64,000 nucleotides of DNA from Macrosoma leucophasiata (taxonomy: Eukaryota; Arthropoda; Insecta; Lepidoptera; Hedylidae), in the NCBI GenBank assembly GCA_036365455.1, contig JAWQUS010000017.1, forward strand, positions 7,502,001 to 7,566,000. Reading direction: 5' to 3'. Positions within the stretch are counted from its first letter, which is position 1, and every line of letters starts with the position of its first letter. Below, piece after piece: positions 56,085-64,000 of the stretch. The notes beneath the pieces were generated by a model that saw nothing but the letters and a program-made list of their open reading frames with translations, was not told where the DNA came from and searched no databases. A program made the translations under genes and the position numbers.

Positions 56085-56714
56085 TTAGTAATTTTCATCA
56101 CCAGTTATCAGCTTCTTCAAAAATGATTCGGTTTCATTACGTCGTAATAAAGAATCACAAATGAGTACACGGTTATGTACGGTATCCAAATATCGAGCTT
56201 TTTTTTGTACCCAGCTTTTTTCAAATGCGCCAAAACTGTTTTGTGATCAATTCTCAGTTCTTCAGCTACGTCGTAACTACTGATATGTCGATCTTGCTCC
56301 ACATTTTCAAAAATGGCATCCATTTTATCCGTAATAGGGCGACCAGAGCGAGGTGCATCTTTGACATCAAAATTTCCGGATTGAAAACGCTTAAACCAAA
56401 TTTGTGCTACTCTCACAGACACTGCACTAGGTCCATAAACATCGCAAAGTTTTTTCGCGGCTTGCGTTGCATTTTTACCTTTTTTATAGTAAAATTTTAA
56501 AATGTATCTAATTTCTTCATCAGATTCACTCATCTTGACAGTACGAAAAACAAATGAAAATCACACATTTGCCTAATTTGAATTTGGAATTATGTTCTTT
56601 AAAATTTTAACTTTCAATTATACCAAAACCAGCCAGATACAAATACTATAGCCAAAGATATTTTATTACAAGTTCATACATACTATAATGCGAATAGATT
56701 TTTGCCCCAACCTA
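56085..56714 (-). pseudogene. mariner-family transposon, 5' part only
   Basis: On the minus strand the 5' inverted terminal repeat TAGGTTGGGGCAAAAATC lies at about 56697-56714. After a ~180-base 5'UTR comes an ATG at 56531-56533. The 138-codon frame is the N-terminal DNA-binding half of a mariner transposase: first helix-turn-helix (ATQAAKKLCDVYG, residues 22-34), WFKRFQSGNFDVKDAPRSGR (46-65) and the second HTH (SSYDVAEELRIDHKTVLAHL, 85-104). IWIPY stands where mariners have WVPH. Past a frameshift, CDSLLRRNETESFLKKLITG and DE appear, placing the first catalytic Asp near 56092. Similarity then ends. The other catalytic Asp residues and the 3' ITR are missing, so it cannot transpose. It interrupts a unit of the 55-59.6-kb array. 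Confidence 0.9.
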
Positions 56715-56814
56715 TTATGTCAAATTTATGGATGTAATTTTTTGGACAATAGTCTAATACATTAACATGTTCGTTTTCTTTAGACTGTACCAATACTTCA
56801 TATTATTAAGAGGA

Positions 56815-57001
56815 AATATATTATTTATATACTATTATATATTTGTGTTTTTGTGCGAATGTTTGTAACGTTTTTTACACAAATCGACTGTACTTTTTGA
56901 TTAAAAAAAATGCTTTCACCATTAAATAATTGATTTTTCAATTAGTGACATACGCTATATTACATTCATTGCACCCATGCGAAGCCGGGGCAAGCCACTG
57001 G
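56815..57001 (+). mobile_element. Helitron-like remnant
   Basis: The 3' end CCCATGCGAAGCCGGGGCAA and GCCACTGGT matches other Helitron ends here, with CTAG decayed to CTGG. The 5' end is uncertain within an AT-rich run. Confidence 0.6.
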
Positions 57002-57402
57002 TATTTAATAAATTAATACCAATTGATCATATACATTTTATGTCAATTACTATAATTATCCAGAAACACAAGTATATTTTCAAATCAACTACAAAAATCA
57101 CTGTCGATTGAATTGTTTACTTATGTGCACAAATAATAACATGTCCACGGGGTCATTTTTATTTATTTTTAATAACAATATTGGAAATATATGGTTGAAC
57201 CTTTCACTATTTGCGCATACAATTAAACAATTCAAATTGCCCGATCCATTATCGTTGTAAAGCAAACTGTGGCATTACAGAAATATAAATAACGTAGATA
57301 GCATAAGAGAAAATCAAACAACGCTAAAGAAAACAAACAGTGAATGATTTATGCATTGCGATGGACTATAACACAGGATTTGCAGCACATTATTATTGTT
57401 TA

Positions 57403-57660
57403 CTAGCTGACCCGGCAAACTTCATTTTGTCCCAGAATGAAATAATGTGTCAAAGGTTTGATGGACACGGACTATTTGTATGGGAAAATAAAATTGTGGT
57501 TTTTACTATTTCCCTTCAATTTCTTCATATTTTCTGACTTTTCAAACCTTCCCAGGGCTTTCAGAAATAATTCAAAACTAAAGTTAACCAAATTGGTAGA
57601 GCCGTTTCCGAGTTTTAGCGAGACTAACGAACAGCAATTGATTTTTATATATATGTATAG
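57403..57660 (-). mobile_element. Non-autonomous Helitron, ~258 bp
   Basis: Minus strand 3' end AAGTTTGCCGGGTCAGCTAG|T. The 5' side TATATATAAAAATCAATTGC and GTTCGTTAGTCTCGCTAAAA. The frames over it at 57340-57688 are incidental. Confidence 0.8.
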
Positions 57661-57712
57661 TTTTATTATAGCTTCAGCAGTTTACTGATTGATGTGTGAA
57701 ACTTTATTATAA

Positions 57713-57912
57713 TGGCAACCCATTATACGTCCCACTGCTGGGCACGAGTCTGTCCCCTTTTTGGGAGCTGGAGCTTACTCCACCACGCTGCTCCAATGCG
57801 GATTGGTGGAGGTGGGTGGGTTAGTGGCCAACCCGCTGTCGAATGTTTTCAAACTGCCAATAAGGCCACCGACAAGGTTTAACGACTGCTATCTATCGAT
57901 AGCAACCGGGAC
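57713..57912 (-). mobile_element. LINE 3'-end repeat F, copy 5
   Basis: ATGGCAACCCATTATACGTC, CCACTGCTGGGCACGAGTCT, CCAATGCGGATTGGTGGAGG through CGATAGCAACCGGGACCGAC. Confidence 0.82.
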
Positions 57913-58242
57913 CGACTTTATTAAGGAGACGTAATTGGATCTTTATAGGACTTATAGAGACGTATCTATGTCTGAAATGGGGTAGGTATCTAACAGCGCC
58001 TTCACTGAGTCATATACCGTTTCGGTCTCGTTTTAGGTAAGGATCCCACTGCAGAATCATTTCGTTCATCCAGATATGCTGCAATCCTATTTTATACGCA
58101 TAGCTTTTTTTTTTAAGCTATTGCATAGCTTCTATCGAGGTCCTTGAGCGCGGGGACCGAATTCAGAAATTCCGTAACGAAAAAACCTCACGCTATATGT
58201 ATTGTAAAATAATAAAAATATTTCAAACAATATTAACTTTTT

Positions 58243-58395
58243 TCTAAACTAATATTATAAAGAGGTAATATTTTTTTGTTTGTATTGAATAGGCTCAATA
58301 ACTACTGGACCTATTTTAAAAATTCTTTCATTATTCGAAAGCTACATTATCCACGGGTAACATAGGCTATATTTTATTTTGGTTAAAACAGGGTT
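58243..58395 (+). mobile_element. Helitron 5' fragment
   Basis: TCTAAACTAATATTATAAAG start, then AATAACTACTGGACCTATTT and GGGTAACATAGGCTAT. The 3' CTAG end is missing. Confidence 0.6.
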
Positions 58396-58587
58396 CCGTA
58401 AGATATTTGGGTTTTTCAGACACAAGGTATAAAAAATCAACCAGAAAAGATACTTATTTTGCGTACGCTGCCTAAACTTTAAAAGATATCGAGGAAGACT
58501 TTAGGCTATATCTGAGAGGAGAGGAGAGGAGAGCAAAGAGATATATCCTGCATTTCATTATAAAATACGCTTACGCTCCTGCGAGTG

Positions 58588-58700
58588 CGAAATACTGCAT
58601 AAATAAAATAAATAAATAATTGTGATTGCATAAGTTGACACAAAATGCTATGCAATACGAGTAGCTTTACCGCGGCAGTCCCCGAGTGCCACACGTCGAT
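58588..58700 (+). repeat. Interspersed repeat J, copy 1
   Basis: ACTGCATAAATAAAATAAAT, GCATAAGTTGACACAAAATG, AGCTTTACCGCGGCAGTCCC and CGAGTGCCACACGTCGATTT. It matches the reverse complement of 63680-63785 closely. Confidence 0.75.
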
Positions 58701-58870
58701 TTTTTTTATATAATTGAAGTGGCAAACAAGCTTGCAGTTCACATTGATGTTAAGTGATGACTGCAGCCTAGAGACACCCACACAAAGACCGAGGACAAAA
58801 TGCAGATGCGTTACCACTCCTGAGGCCTAAGGTGTTATGCCTCTGTGCCGGAAATTACAGGGCCGTTCAA
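58697..58870 (-). mobile_element. Family A, 3' half
   Basis: A T-run and ATATAATTGAAGTGGCAAAC to GGAAATTACAGGGCCGTTC. It directly follows repeat J. Confidence 0.88.
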
Positions 58871-59139
58871 AAGCATAGCTGCTATACCCAGATCGAAAAC
58901 AGGATAACATTTCTAGAGTCCTTATCTAAAGGCTACCACTACGACGAATACTCAATGTTGCCATTATGAATCTCCATGAAAGTCTTTTAGGAAAAACAAT
59001 GACTTAATATCGTATAATAATCCAGAAACAAAGAAAAATACAAAACCTGACGATAACTTTCATTCCTAAAATATTCCAATATAATGTCAAAAATAAAAGA
59101 AAGAGCTCGTTGACAAATTATTAATCGCGCACACAATTA

Positions 59140-59446
59140 ATTGCCTCGGTAGCCTAGTGGTAGCAGGCCACTACTACTACGCTGAGGTCCTGGGTTCGAT
59201 TCCCGGGTCGTGGGTTATCACAGATAATGGTGTAAAGTCCTTTATCTCTGGTTCTATTGAGATATTTCCATTTTCTGGAAATTTCCCAGTACCTCGAAGT
59301 TTGGTAATGTGCCCGGAGATGTCAACAGGCCACCTGTTACATGGGCCAAAACGTAAAGTGCGAATGGTGGGTGTTTGCATGTATGCTTGAATGCATGCAT
59401 TTACCTCTGCCTACCCCTTCGGGGATTACAGGCGTGAAGTTACGTT
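59140..59446 (+). mobile_element. tRNA-derived SINE (family D), recent insertion
   Basis: TGCCTCGGTAGCCTAGTGGT head, CCTGGGTTCGATTCCCGGGT B box, full body, CCTTCGGGGATTACAGGCGT end. ACAATTA target-site duplications flank it at 59133-59139 and 59447-59453, within unit 4 of the local array. Confidence 0.93.
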
Positions 59447-59661
59447 ACAATTATACAAAATTTTATTTACCGGTTCAGTTGTCGCTGAAAATCAAACTGC
59501 GGCAATGCAGAAACTTATACAGCGCAGATAACGGTCGAGAAAATCAAACAACGCTAAAGAAAACAATGCTGCACATTTATTGATTACGTTATAAAATGTA
59601 TGCAGCATATTTATTGGATAAATAAGTAACTTTTGTTATTATAAGAAACATTAAATATTAT

Positions 59662-59946
59662 TACTGGTGATAGAGCTCCAGTGACAGAGCTCGCGCGCGT
59701 AGGCACCACCGCATTACCTAATATACTTGCCGCTAAATGGTATTGTTTAGCACTATCGTGTTCCGGTCAGGTGGTAATGAACGGCCTGTAATTACCGGCA
59801 CAGAGGCATAACACCTTAGGCCTCAGGAGTAGTAACGCATCTGCATTTTGACCTCTGATCTTTGTGTGGGTGGCTATAGGCTGCAGTCATCACTTAACAT
59901 CAATGTGAACTGCGTGCTTGTTTGCCACTTCCATTACATAAAAAAA
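59662..59946 (+). mobile_element. Family A, full-length
   Basis: ACTGGTGATAGAGCTCCAGT to CCACTTCCATTACATAAAAA. Confidence 0.92.
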
Positions 59947-60344
59947 GATCCTAGCTTTTTGTTCAGATACCATAGACAGATTTTTTCACTCACCAACTAG
60001 GTATGTGACGTTCCGCATTTTTTACAGTACATATTAAATTAATATTTTGCAAATATTTTAATAAGGTCGATATAGCTAGTGATTTTTAAAATATTTGACC
60101 TGCAAAAGTTACATACATCCACAACAATGAACGCTATACCACAACGTTTTCACAAAGCATCATTAATTATGGATGCTATGATAGACAGATTGGCATAATC
60201 TAAACTGTTTAACTGTGATTACGCAAAATAGGTCAACGGGGATTATTGTTTGGGGGTAGATAAGCGATTGGGAACACGGCTTTACTCTAATAAATTACTA
60301 TAATCTATTATCTATAAATACATTTATCCGGATATATTGGTCTT

Positions 60345-60535
60345 GTAAGTGTCTATAGGCTGCAGTCATCACTTAACATCAATGTGAACTGCATGCTTGT
60401 TTGCCACTTGCGTAATATAAAAAAATAATCTAACCGGAACACGATAATGCTAAACACTAAAGTTTGGCTACAGGTAGGTGATGAGGTAGTATTCACGCTT
60501 TGGAACTCCGACTCCAGGACTCTCCTACCAGAAAT
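60345..60535. mobile_element. Two family A fragments, tail to tail
   Basis: 60345-60427 is a plus-oriented 3' end (GTCTATAGGCTGCAGTCATC to GTAATATAAAAAA). 60428-60535 is a minus-oriented 5' half (CTAACCGGAACACGATAATG to CTCTCCTACCAG). Confidence 0.8.
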
Positions 60536-62126
60536 ATTAATGGTAGGGAATGAAATTATTCTCATGAGGATAACTTCTTGTGTGTGTCTAGGGTACGAGT
60601 GCCTAAGAAATAAAACAGAATAGAATAGAACAGAATAGAAAATATTTTTATTTCGAATAGATCTTTACAGATACTTTCAAAACGTCAATAAATCATAAAA
60701 TACCTAGAGTGAATAACCATTTAAAAGCAAAATCATATATTAATAGTAAATTAAAAATTAGAATTTAAACTACTTGGTTAAAACATAATAATCACAAAAT
60801 TTTTAAATTCCTTCAATGATGATAAATGAAGAAAAAAAAAACTTATTCGTCAATATCAAAGTTATTCACTTAGCAGAGTTCCAAGTGCAGTCACTACTGA
60901 GAAGAACTCCGCTACCCAACAAACTCAATAAGAGCTCTTTTAAATTAGAGCTTAAATCTAGTACAGATTATCGTGAAAAATCAAATAATGTGAACGTCCA
61001 TAGCATAGATGCAAATAAACTGCTATCTACTAAATGTGATGTAGCTCCTGCCAACCAGAACAGACCAGTCCCCACCAACAGCACCCGTTCACGAGTATGA
61101 CGCATGTGACAGCCATTGCCCTCCTCGACCATTTTAGAGGGAAGTGAGCAACCCGCCACACGACGCCGCCAAAGGCAAAGACATTTAAGCGTGCATGACT
61201 GTTCCGGATGTACGGCAAAATAAGAGATGGACATGTTTTGGTAACAAACTGCCTAAATAAATCTTAAAACCGATTTCAAACTGGATCCTTATGGTAGCCC
61301 CTGCTCGACCATCTTTATAACGATGTAATGTAATACTTAATACCTACTTGTAGGAATTTATCTGATATTTAGATGTTTTTTTTTTTTCATTTCACTCTGT
61401 TTTTCTTTTTGGTATCTCACTGCACTTTAATTTAAATTCTCACCACTACTTACAAGTTGACTGGTAGAGAATGCTTTTTTAGCATTAAGACCGCCATATG
61501 TACCAATTTGTGCATGAAAGTCTAAATAAATAAATAATTTGTAACTAAAAGCCCGCAAATAGGAAAAAAATATATGGATGAGTCTTATGATAGCTATCAC
61601 AAGATTCACCAATACAAATTAGTTTTGGTGTAATCTCGTACAGATGGTTGTATATATTTTACGCCAGGTATGGAATTTCATAGTATCTGATAAATATCGT
61701 CTTACCGTAAAAAGCCGTTATGTGGCATTGGCGCGAAATTGACTAGATATTTTACAGTCCTTTCTCTGAGCGTTATACACAGTACGAAATTTCTCTAACT
61801 GCCAATTTAATTCTTATATATTTATAGATTATAATGACGGAGATCTGAAGAGTCCGTAACCGGGTATCTACATCTTTTTTTGTCTTTTTCAATTCTCAAA
61901 GAATCCTAGTCAAATGTCACTTAACAGCCTTTTTCGGTAGAATGGCATAATAGGCTCGCCGCTCATAGCTTTAAACGAAAATTATAACTGGCGAATTATC
62001 GGTATCGGTGTATGCACAAATATCTTCATTTTTAAGGAATCTAAATATGAATATGAATCTTATTTCTGAAGGATCACCCACATATATTGTAGTGTCCTTG
62101 AAAATCGCGAAGCGTTACAAGTCTAG
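60536..62126. other. Spacer, partly repeat-like
   Basis: A (GAATA)n-like run near 60620-60645 precedes a segment with TTCCAAGTGCAGTCACTACT and GAGAAGAACTCCGCTACCCA, which looks like a dispersed insect repeat. A 94-codon plus frame, 60816-61100, spans it without recognisable motifs. The rest is AT-rich. Confidence 0.4.
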
Positions 62127-62337
62127 TTTATTTTCCGATACACTGTGACCCAATAACCCGTTTACCGATACTCTTTGTGTCTATGCAACGTTCAAGACTG
62201 CGACTCCATTCCTCCATCAATGTGGCATCAAAGGTTGCCTTTGTAACTGCAGCCCATGGCTGTTCTTTGTTCTGTAACCGTGTGTTTTTGTTACAGAGAA
62301 AAGTACGAAGCAGATGACATTTGAAAATATATTTTTA
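62127..62337 (-). CDS. Coding-like fragment, unknown protein (part 2)
   Basis: A minus frame of about 68 codons, closed by stops at both ends. It reads HLLRTFLCNKNTRLQNKEQP, WAAVTKATFDATLMEEWSRS and LERCIDTKSIGKRVIGSQC. Composition and codon variety are protein-like. A splice view is possible: acceptor TTACAG| before 62271 and donor ATCG|GTAAAC after 62166 give a 106-bp exon. The next fragment upstream lies in another frame, and the exon phases I can build do not match. A pseudogene or transposon ORF with an indel is therefore as likely as a live gene. No family recognised. Confidence 0.35.
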
Positions 62338-62383
62338 AAATGTATGTTCTGGTTTGGTAAAATTTCTGTTTATTTCTATTATT

Positions 62384-62590
62384 TTAAGACATTTCTCGTT
62401 GGTATTTTCTTTTCATTAACATCAAATTACAGGTTTGCAAACTCATCATGACACATTTAAGACATCCCAGGAACGTGTGGTCATAAGTTTGTCCATCAGG
62501 CTCATAGTACACGATACCGCTATTTGCTGTAAGCAGTAGGTAAATAAGCTTCAATCGTATTTGAATCTTAACAAATTTGCATTGAAACAT
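62384..62590 (-). CDS. Coding-like fragment, unknown protein (part 1)
   Basis: The minus frame encodes NSGIVYYEPDGQTYDHTFLG, CLKCVMMSLQTCN with three Cys in 14 residues, then a Lys-rich end and stop. TTTACCTACTGCTTACAG| ending at 62527 is a fair splice acceptor. CCT|GTAATT at 62431/62430 is a possible weak donor, giving a 96-bp phase-1/phase-1 exon. It lies about 50 bases upstream, in transcription order, of the second fragment. Both may come from one gene or one unknown transposase. No domain recognised. Confidence 0.33.
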   Translation of the reverse strand: MFQCKFVKIQIRLKLIYLLLTANSGIVYYEPDGQTYDHTFLGCLKCVMMSLQTCNLMLMKRKYQREMS

Positions 62591-62854
62591 TATTGGGGAA
62601 ATGATCCAATTAAGGGCAAAAACCGTACCTAAATGTAAGCGTTCGAAATTTCAGAAAACAAAACAACTTCGAAAATATTTTTAAGAAAAGGAGATGTTGC
62701 AAAAATGTATGAACCTCCGGCCATGTATTGTCCACAACATCATTAACAGGCAAAATCAATTTATAAACATTATTTACTGCATATTTTCACTTATTTAGCT
62801 TTGTTTGCAGTTCCAAAATATTATTTGCAGTTAGAATTGCAACTCAAAACCAAC

Positions 62855-63120
62855 ATGGCGAATATGGCGGGCGATATAATTTTGACAAACTTTACTAATA
62901 ATCGATACTAATCGATTTCCAATTTAAATAAATTTATCGGAACTTCTTTAAATTGATCGATTCGATACATCGTTGTTTTGTTAATATGTGATGCGCTAGT
63001 AAGATACAGATAGCATTAGCGCAATAGTTTTGTTTTAACTACATAGGTACTATCCCAAGCGTAGGCTGTGTCGCCGCCATGTTGAACATGGTTGAAAATG
63101 ATAAAATCGTTTGAATTAAA
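62855..63120. promoter_or_regulatory. Promoter-like block with YY1/Pho-type and DRE-like motifs
   Basis: AACATGGCGAATATGGCGGG near 62853 and GCCGCCATGTTGAACATGG near 63073 contain opposed GCCAT cores, the Pho/YY1-type motif. Between them are several ATCGAT-type motifs (ATCGATACTAATCGATT near 62903, GATCGATTCGATACATCG near 62957), resembling the DRE of insect promoters. The block is not a recognised repeat. The ATG in the second motif opens only about 12 codons. Regulatory role is inference. Confidence 0.28.
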
Positions 63121-63574
63121 TGTGGTTGTAACTCTAAAATATATTCTTGAATAAATTAATTGTATTTTTTTCGGATTCTTCTTTAATTTACCCTATTTCG
63201 AGGTAGTGTACGAACCAGAGCCGAGCTCGCAACATCTCCTTTGAGAACAAAAACTGGCCAGTTTACAAAAAAATACCAATTTTAGAAAATGCTTACTTAA
63301 TATTAGACGTAGAAATCACTTGATAACTTCAAACAGATAAATTTACTAATGGAACGCAAAAGGAAGTTAAATTAAAGAAACGGTTCAGAGATCAACTTGT
63401 TAAGTAAAAAGTGTTAAACACTCAGCCCGTAATTAGAGCTCTCCTAATTAACTTCTCGCCAGTCGCTCGGGATGCTCAAAGACCAGCTGGCTTCAGATTT
63501 TTTGTAAATATTTATTGATATGGAACATAAGTTGTTGCCTTACACATTTGCCGCCGTACCATAACCTAATCCGA

Positions 63575-63625
63575 TTTACCTCTCCCTACCCCTAAGGGGA
63601 TTACAGGCGTCATGTTTTTAGGATT
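63575..63625 (+). mobile_element. Family D SINE, 3' scrap
   Basis: ACCTCTCCCTACCCCTAAGG and GGATTACAGGCGT match the D terminus. Confidence 0.75.
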
Positions 63626-63679
63626 TTAATATATATGTTCAACGTAAACTGATGCGTTACAAACAACGTAAATAAAAAT

Positions 63680-63785
63680 CGACGTGTGGCACTCGGGGAC
63701 TGCCGCGGTAAAGCTATTGCATTTTGTATCAACTTATGCAATTATAATTATTTATTTATTTTATTTATGCAGTATTTCTTTTTTC
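63680..63785 (-). repeat. Interspersed repeat J, copy 2
   Basis: Reverse complement of 58588-58700: AAATCGACGTGTGGCACTCG, GGGACTGCCGCGGTAAAGCT, then TTTATGCAGTATTTC. Confidence 0.75.
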
Positions 63786-64000
63786 TTTGATATTAATTCA
63801 AGTTACACTTTTTGAGCGTGGTGACCGACAAGAAAACATTTTTTTTTCTTTTATTAAATAAAAAAAGTTAATTTTGTTTGAAATATTTTTATTATTTTAC
63901 AATACATATAAACAGCTGCTTATGTATTCGTCCGATTTCGGAGCAGCTCGTCTCGATTCGTGCGAGCTTCGTAGAGTCGAACAATACGTCTAGTTGCACG
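63786..64000. other. Window edge, nothing assignable
   Basis: The last ~75 bases (TCGTCCGATTTCGGAGCAGC onward) become GC-balanced, possibly the start of another element or gene beyond the window. Confidence 0.3.

Larger units (their letters stand above)
54985..59640. repeat. Diverged tandem array (~700-750-bp unit) filled with TE insertions
   Basis: Four units share ATCCAGAAACA(A/C)A(A/G)G, a TTACCCGTTCC-like block, (AAA)CAACG(A/C)TAAAGAAAACAA, ATGGACT(T/A)TAACAC(C/A)GGATTTGC, and GAAACTTTATT. Unit landmarks lie near 55160, 55815, 57235 and 59465 for the TTACCCGTTCC-like block. Insertions explain the stretching: mariner and Helitron (56085-57001), Helitron and LINE F (57403-57912), Helitron, repeat J and family A (58243-58870), and SINE D (59140-59446). 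A short plus-strand peptide around MDFNTGFAAY is shared by units 1-3, but stops follow at once. Confidence 0.72.

Noticed and set aside
60816..61100. 94-codon Lys/Asn-rich frame
   Set aside because: Overlaps a dispersed-repeat-like segment and has no recognisable domain or splice context; too weak to call.

Overview
The window looks like repeat-dense nuclear DNA of a moth or butterfly (Lepidoptera). The evidence is the repeat content: roughly thirty copies of a ~280-bp element whose tail reads like the lepidopteran CR1/Zenon-type LINE and Metulj-type SINE 3' ends, three tRNA-derived SINE families, RTE-clade LINE 3' ends with (TGA)n tails, many Helitrons with A|TC...CTAG|T borders, and one mariner remnant. 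The sequence is AT-rich, with a few small GC-rich islands. The species cannot be named from this. No complete host gene is visible, so the window is a gene desert, a very large intron, or heterochromatin such as a W-linked segment.

Layout. 0-9 kb: SINE copies in AT-rich spacer, a possible minus-strand 3'-terminal exon near 5.3-5.4 kb, and a promoter-like block at 7.3-7.6 kb. 9-16 kb: SINE copies, a 198-bp foldback MITE, an 18S-rRNA-like scrap beside nested palindromes, and small duplications. 16.3-18.7 kb: a decayed tandem array of ~345-bp units, split by an RTE LINE 3' end and a perfect 40-bp-arm hairpin. 18.7-28 kb: SINEs, Helitrons, a LINE ORF2 C-terminus, and a ~212-bp inverted duplication. 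29-32 kb: mostly unannotatable AT-rich DNA. 32-34.1 kb: a second tandem array (~430-510-bp units), split by a palindromic minisatellite. 34-41 kb: SINEs, an RTE LINE end, a Helitron, and a TIR-bounded 79-bp minisatellite. 41.4-43.9 kb: a 2.5-kb Helitron with both ends and a broken PIF1-like helicase. 44-53 kb: stacked SINEs, a two-unit tandem duplication and nested Helitrons. 53.3-59.6 kb: a third set of diverged repeats, expanded by mariner, Helitron, LINE and SINE insertions. 60-64 kb: spacer with two coding-like minus-strand fragments (62.1-62.6 kb) and a promoter-like block (62.86-63.12 kb).

The genes do not work together as a pathway. The recognisable coding sequence is transposon-derived and broken. 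The most unusual signals are structural: several near-perfect snap-back palindromes with short loops, three independent local tandem arrays of non-TE sequence, and the TIR-bounded 79-bp minisatellite. All coordinates were read by eye, and repeat boundaries may be off by several bases. Family A below means the ~280-bp CR1/Zenon-tail element; B, C and D are the three tRNA-derived SINE families; E, F, G, I and J are other interspersed repeats.
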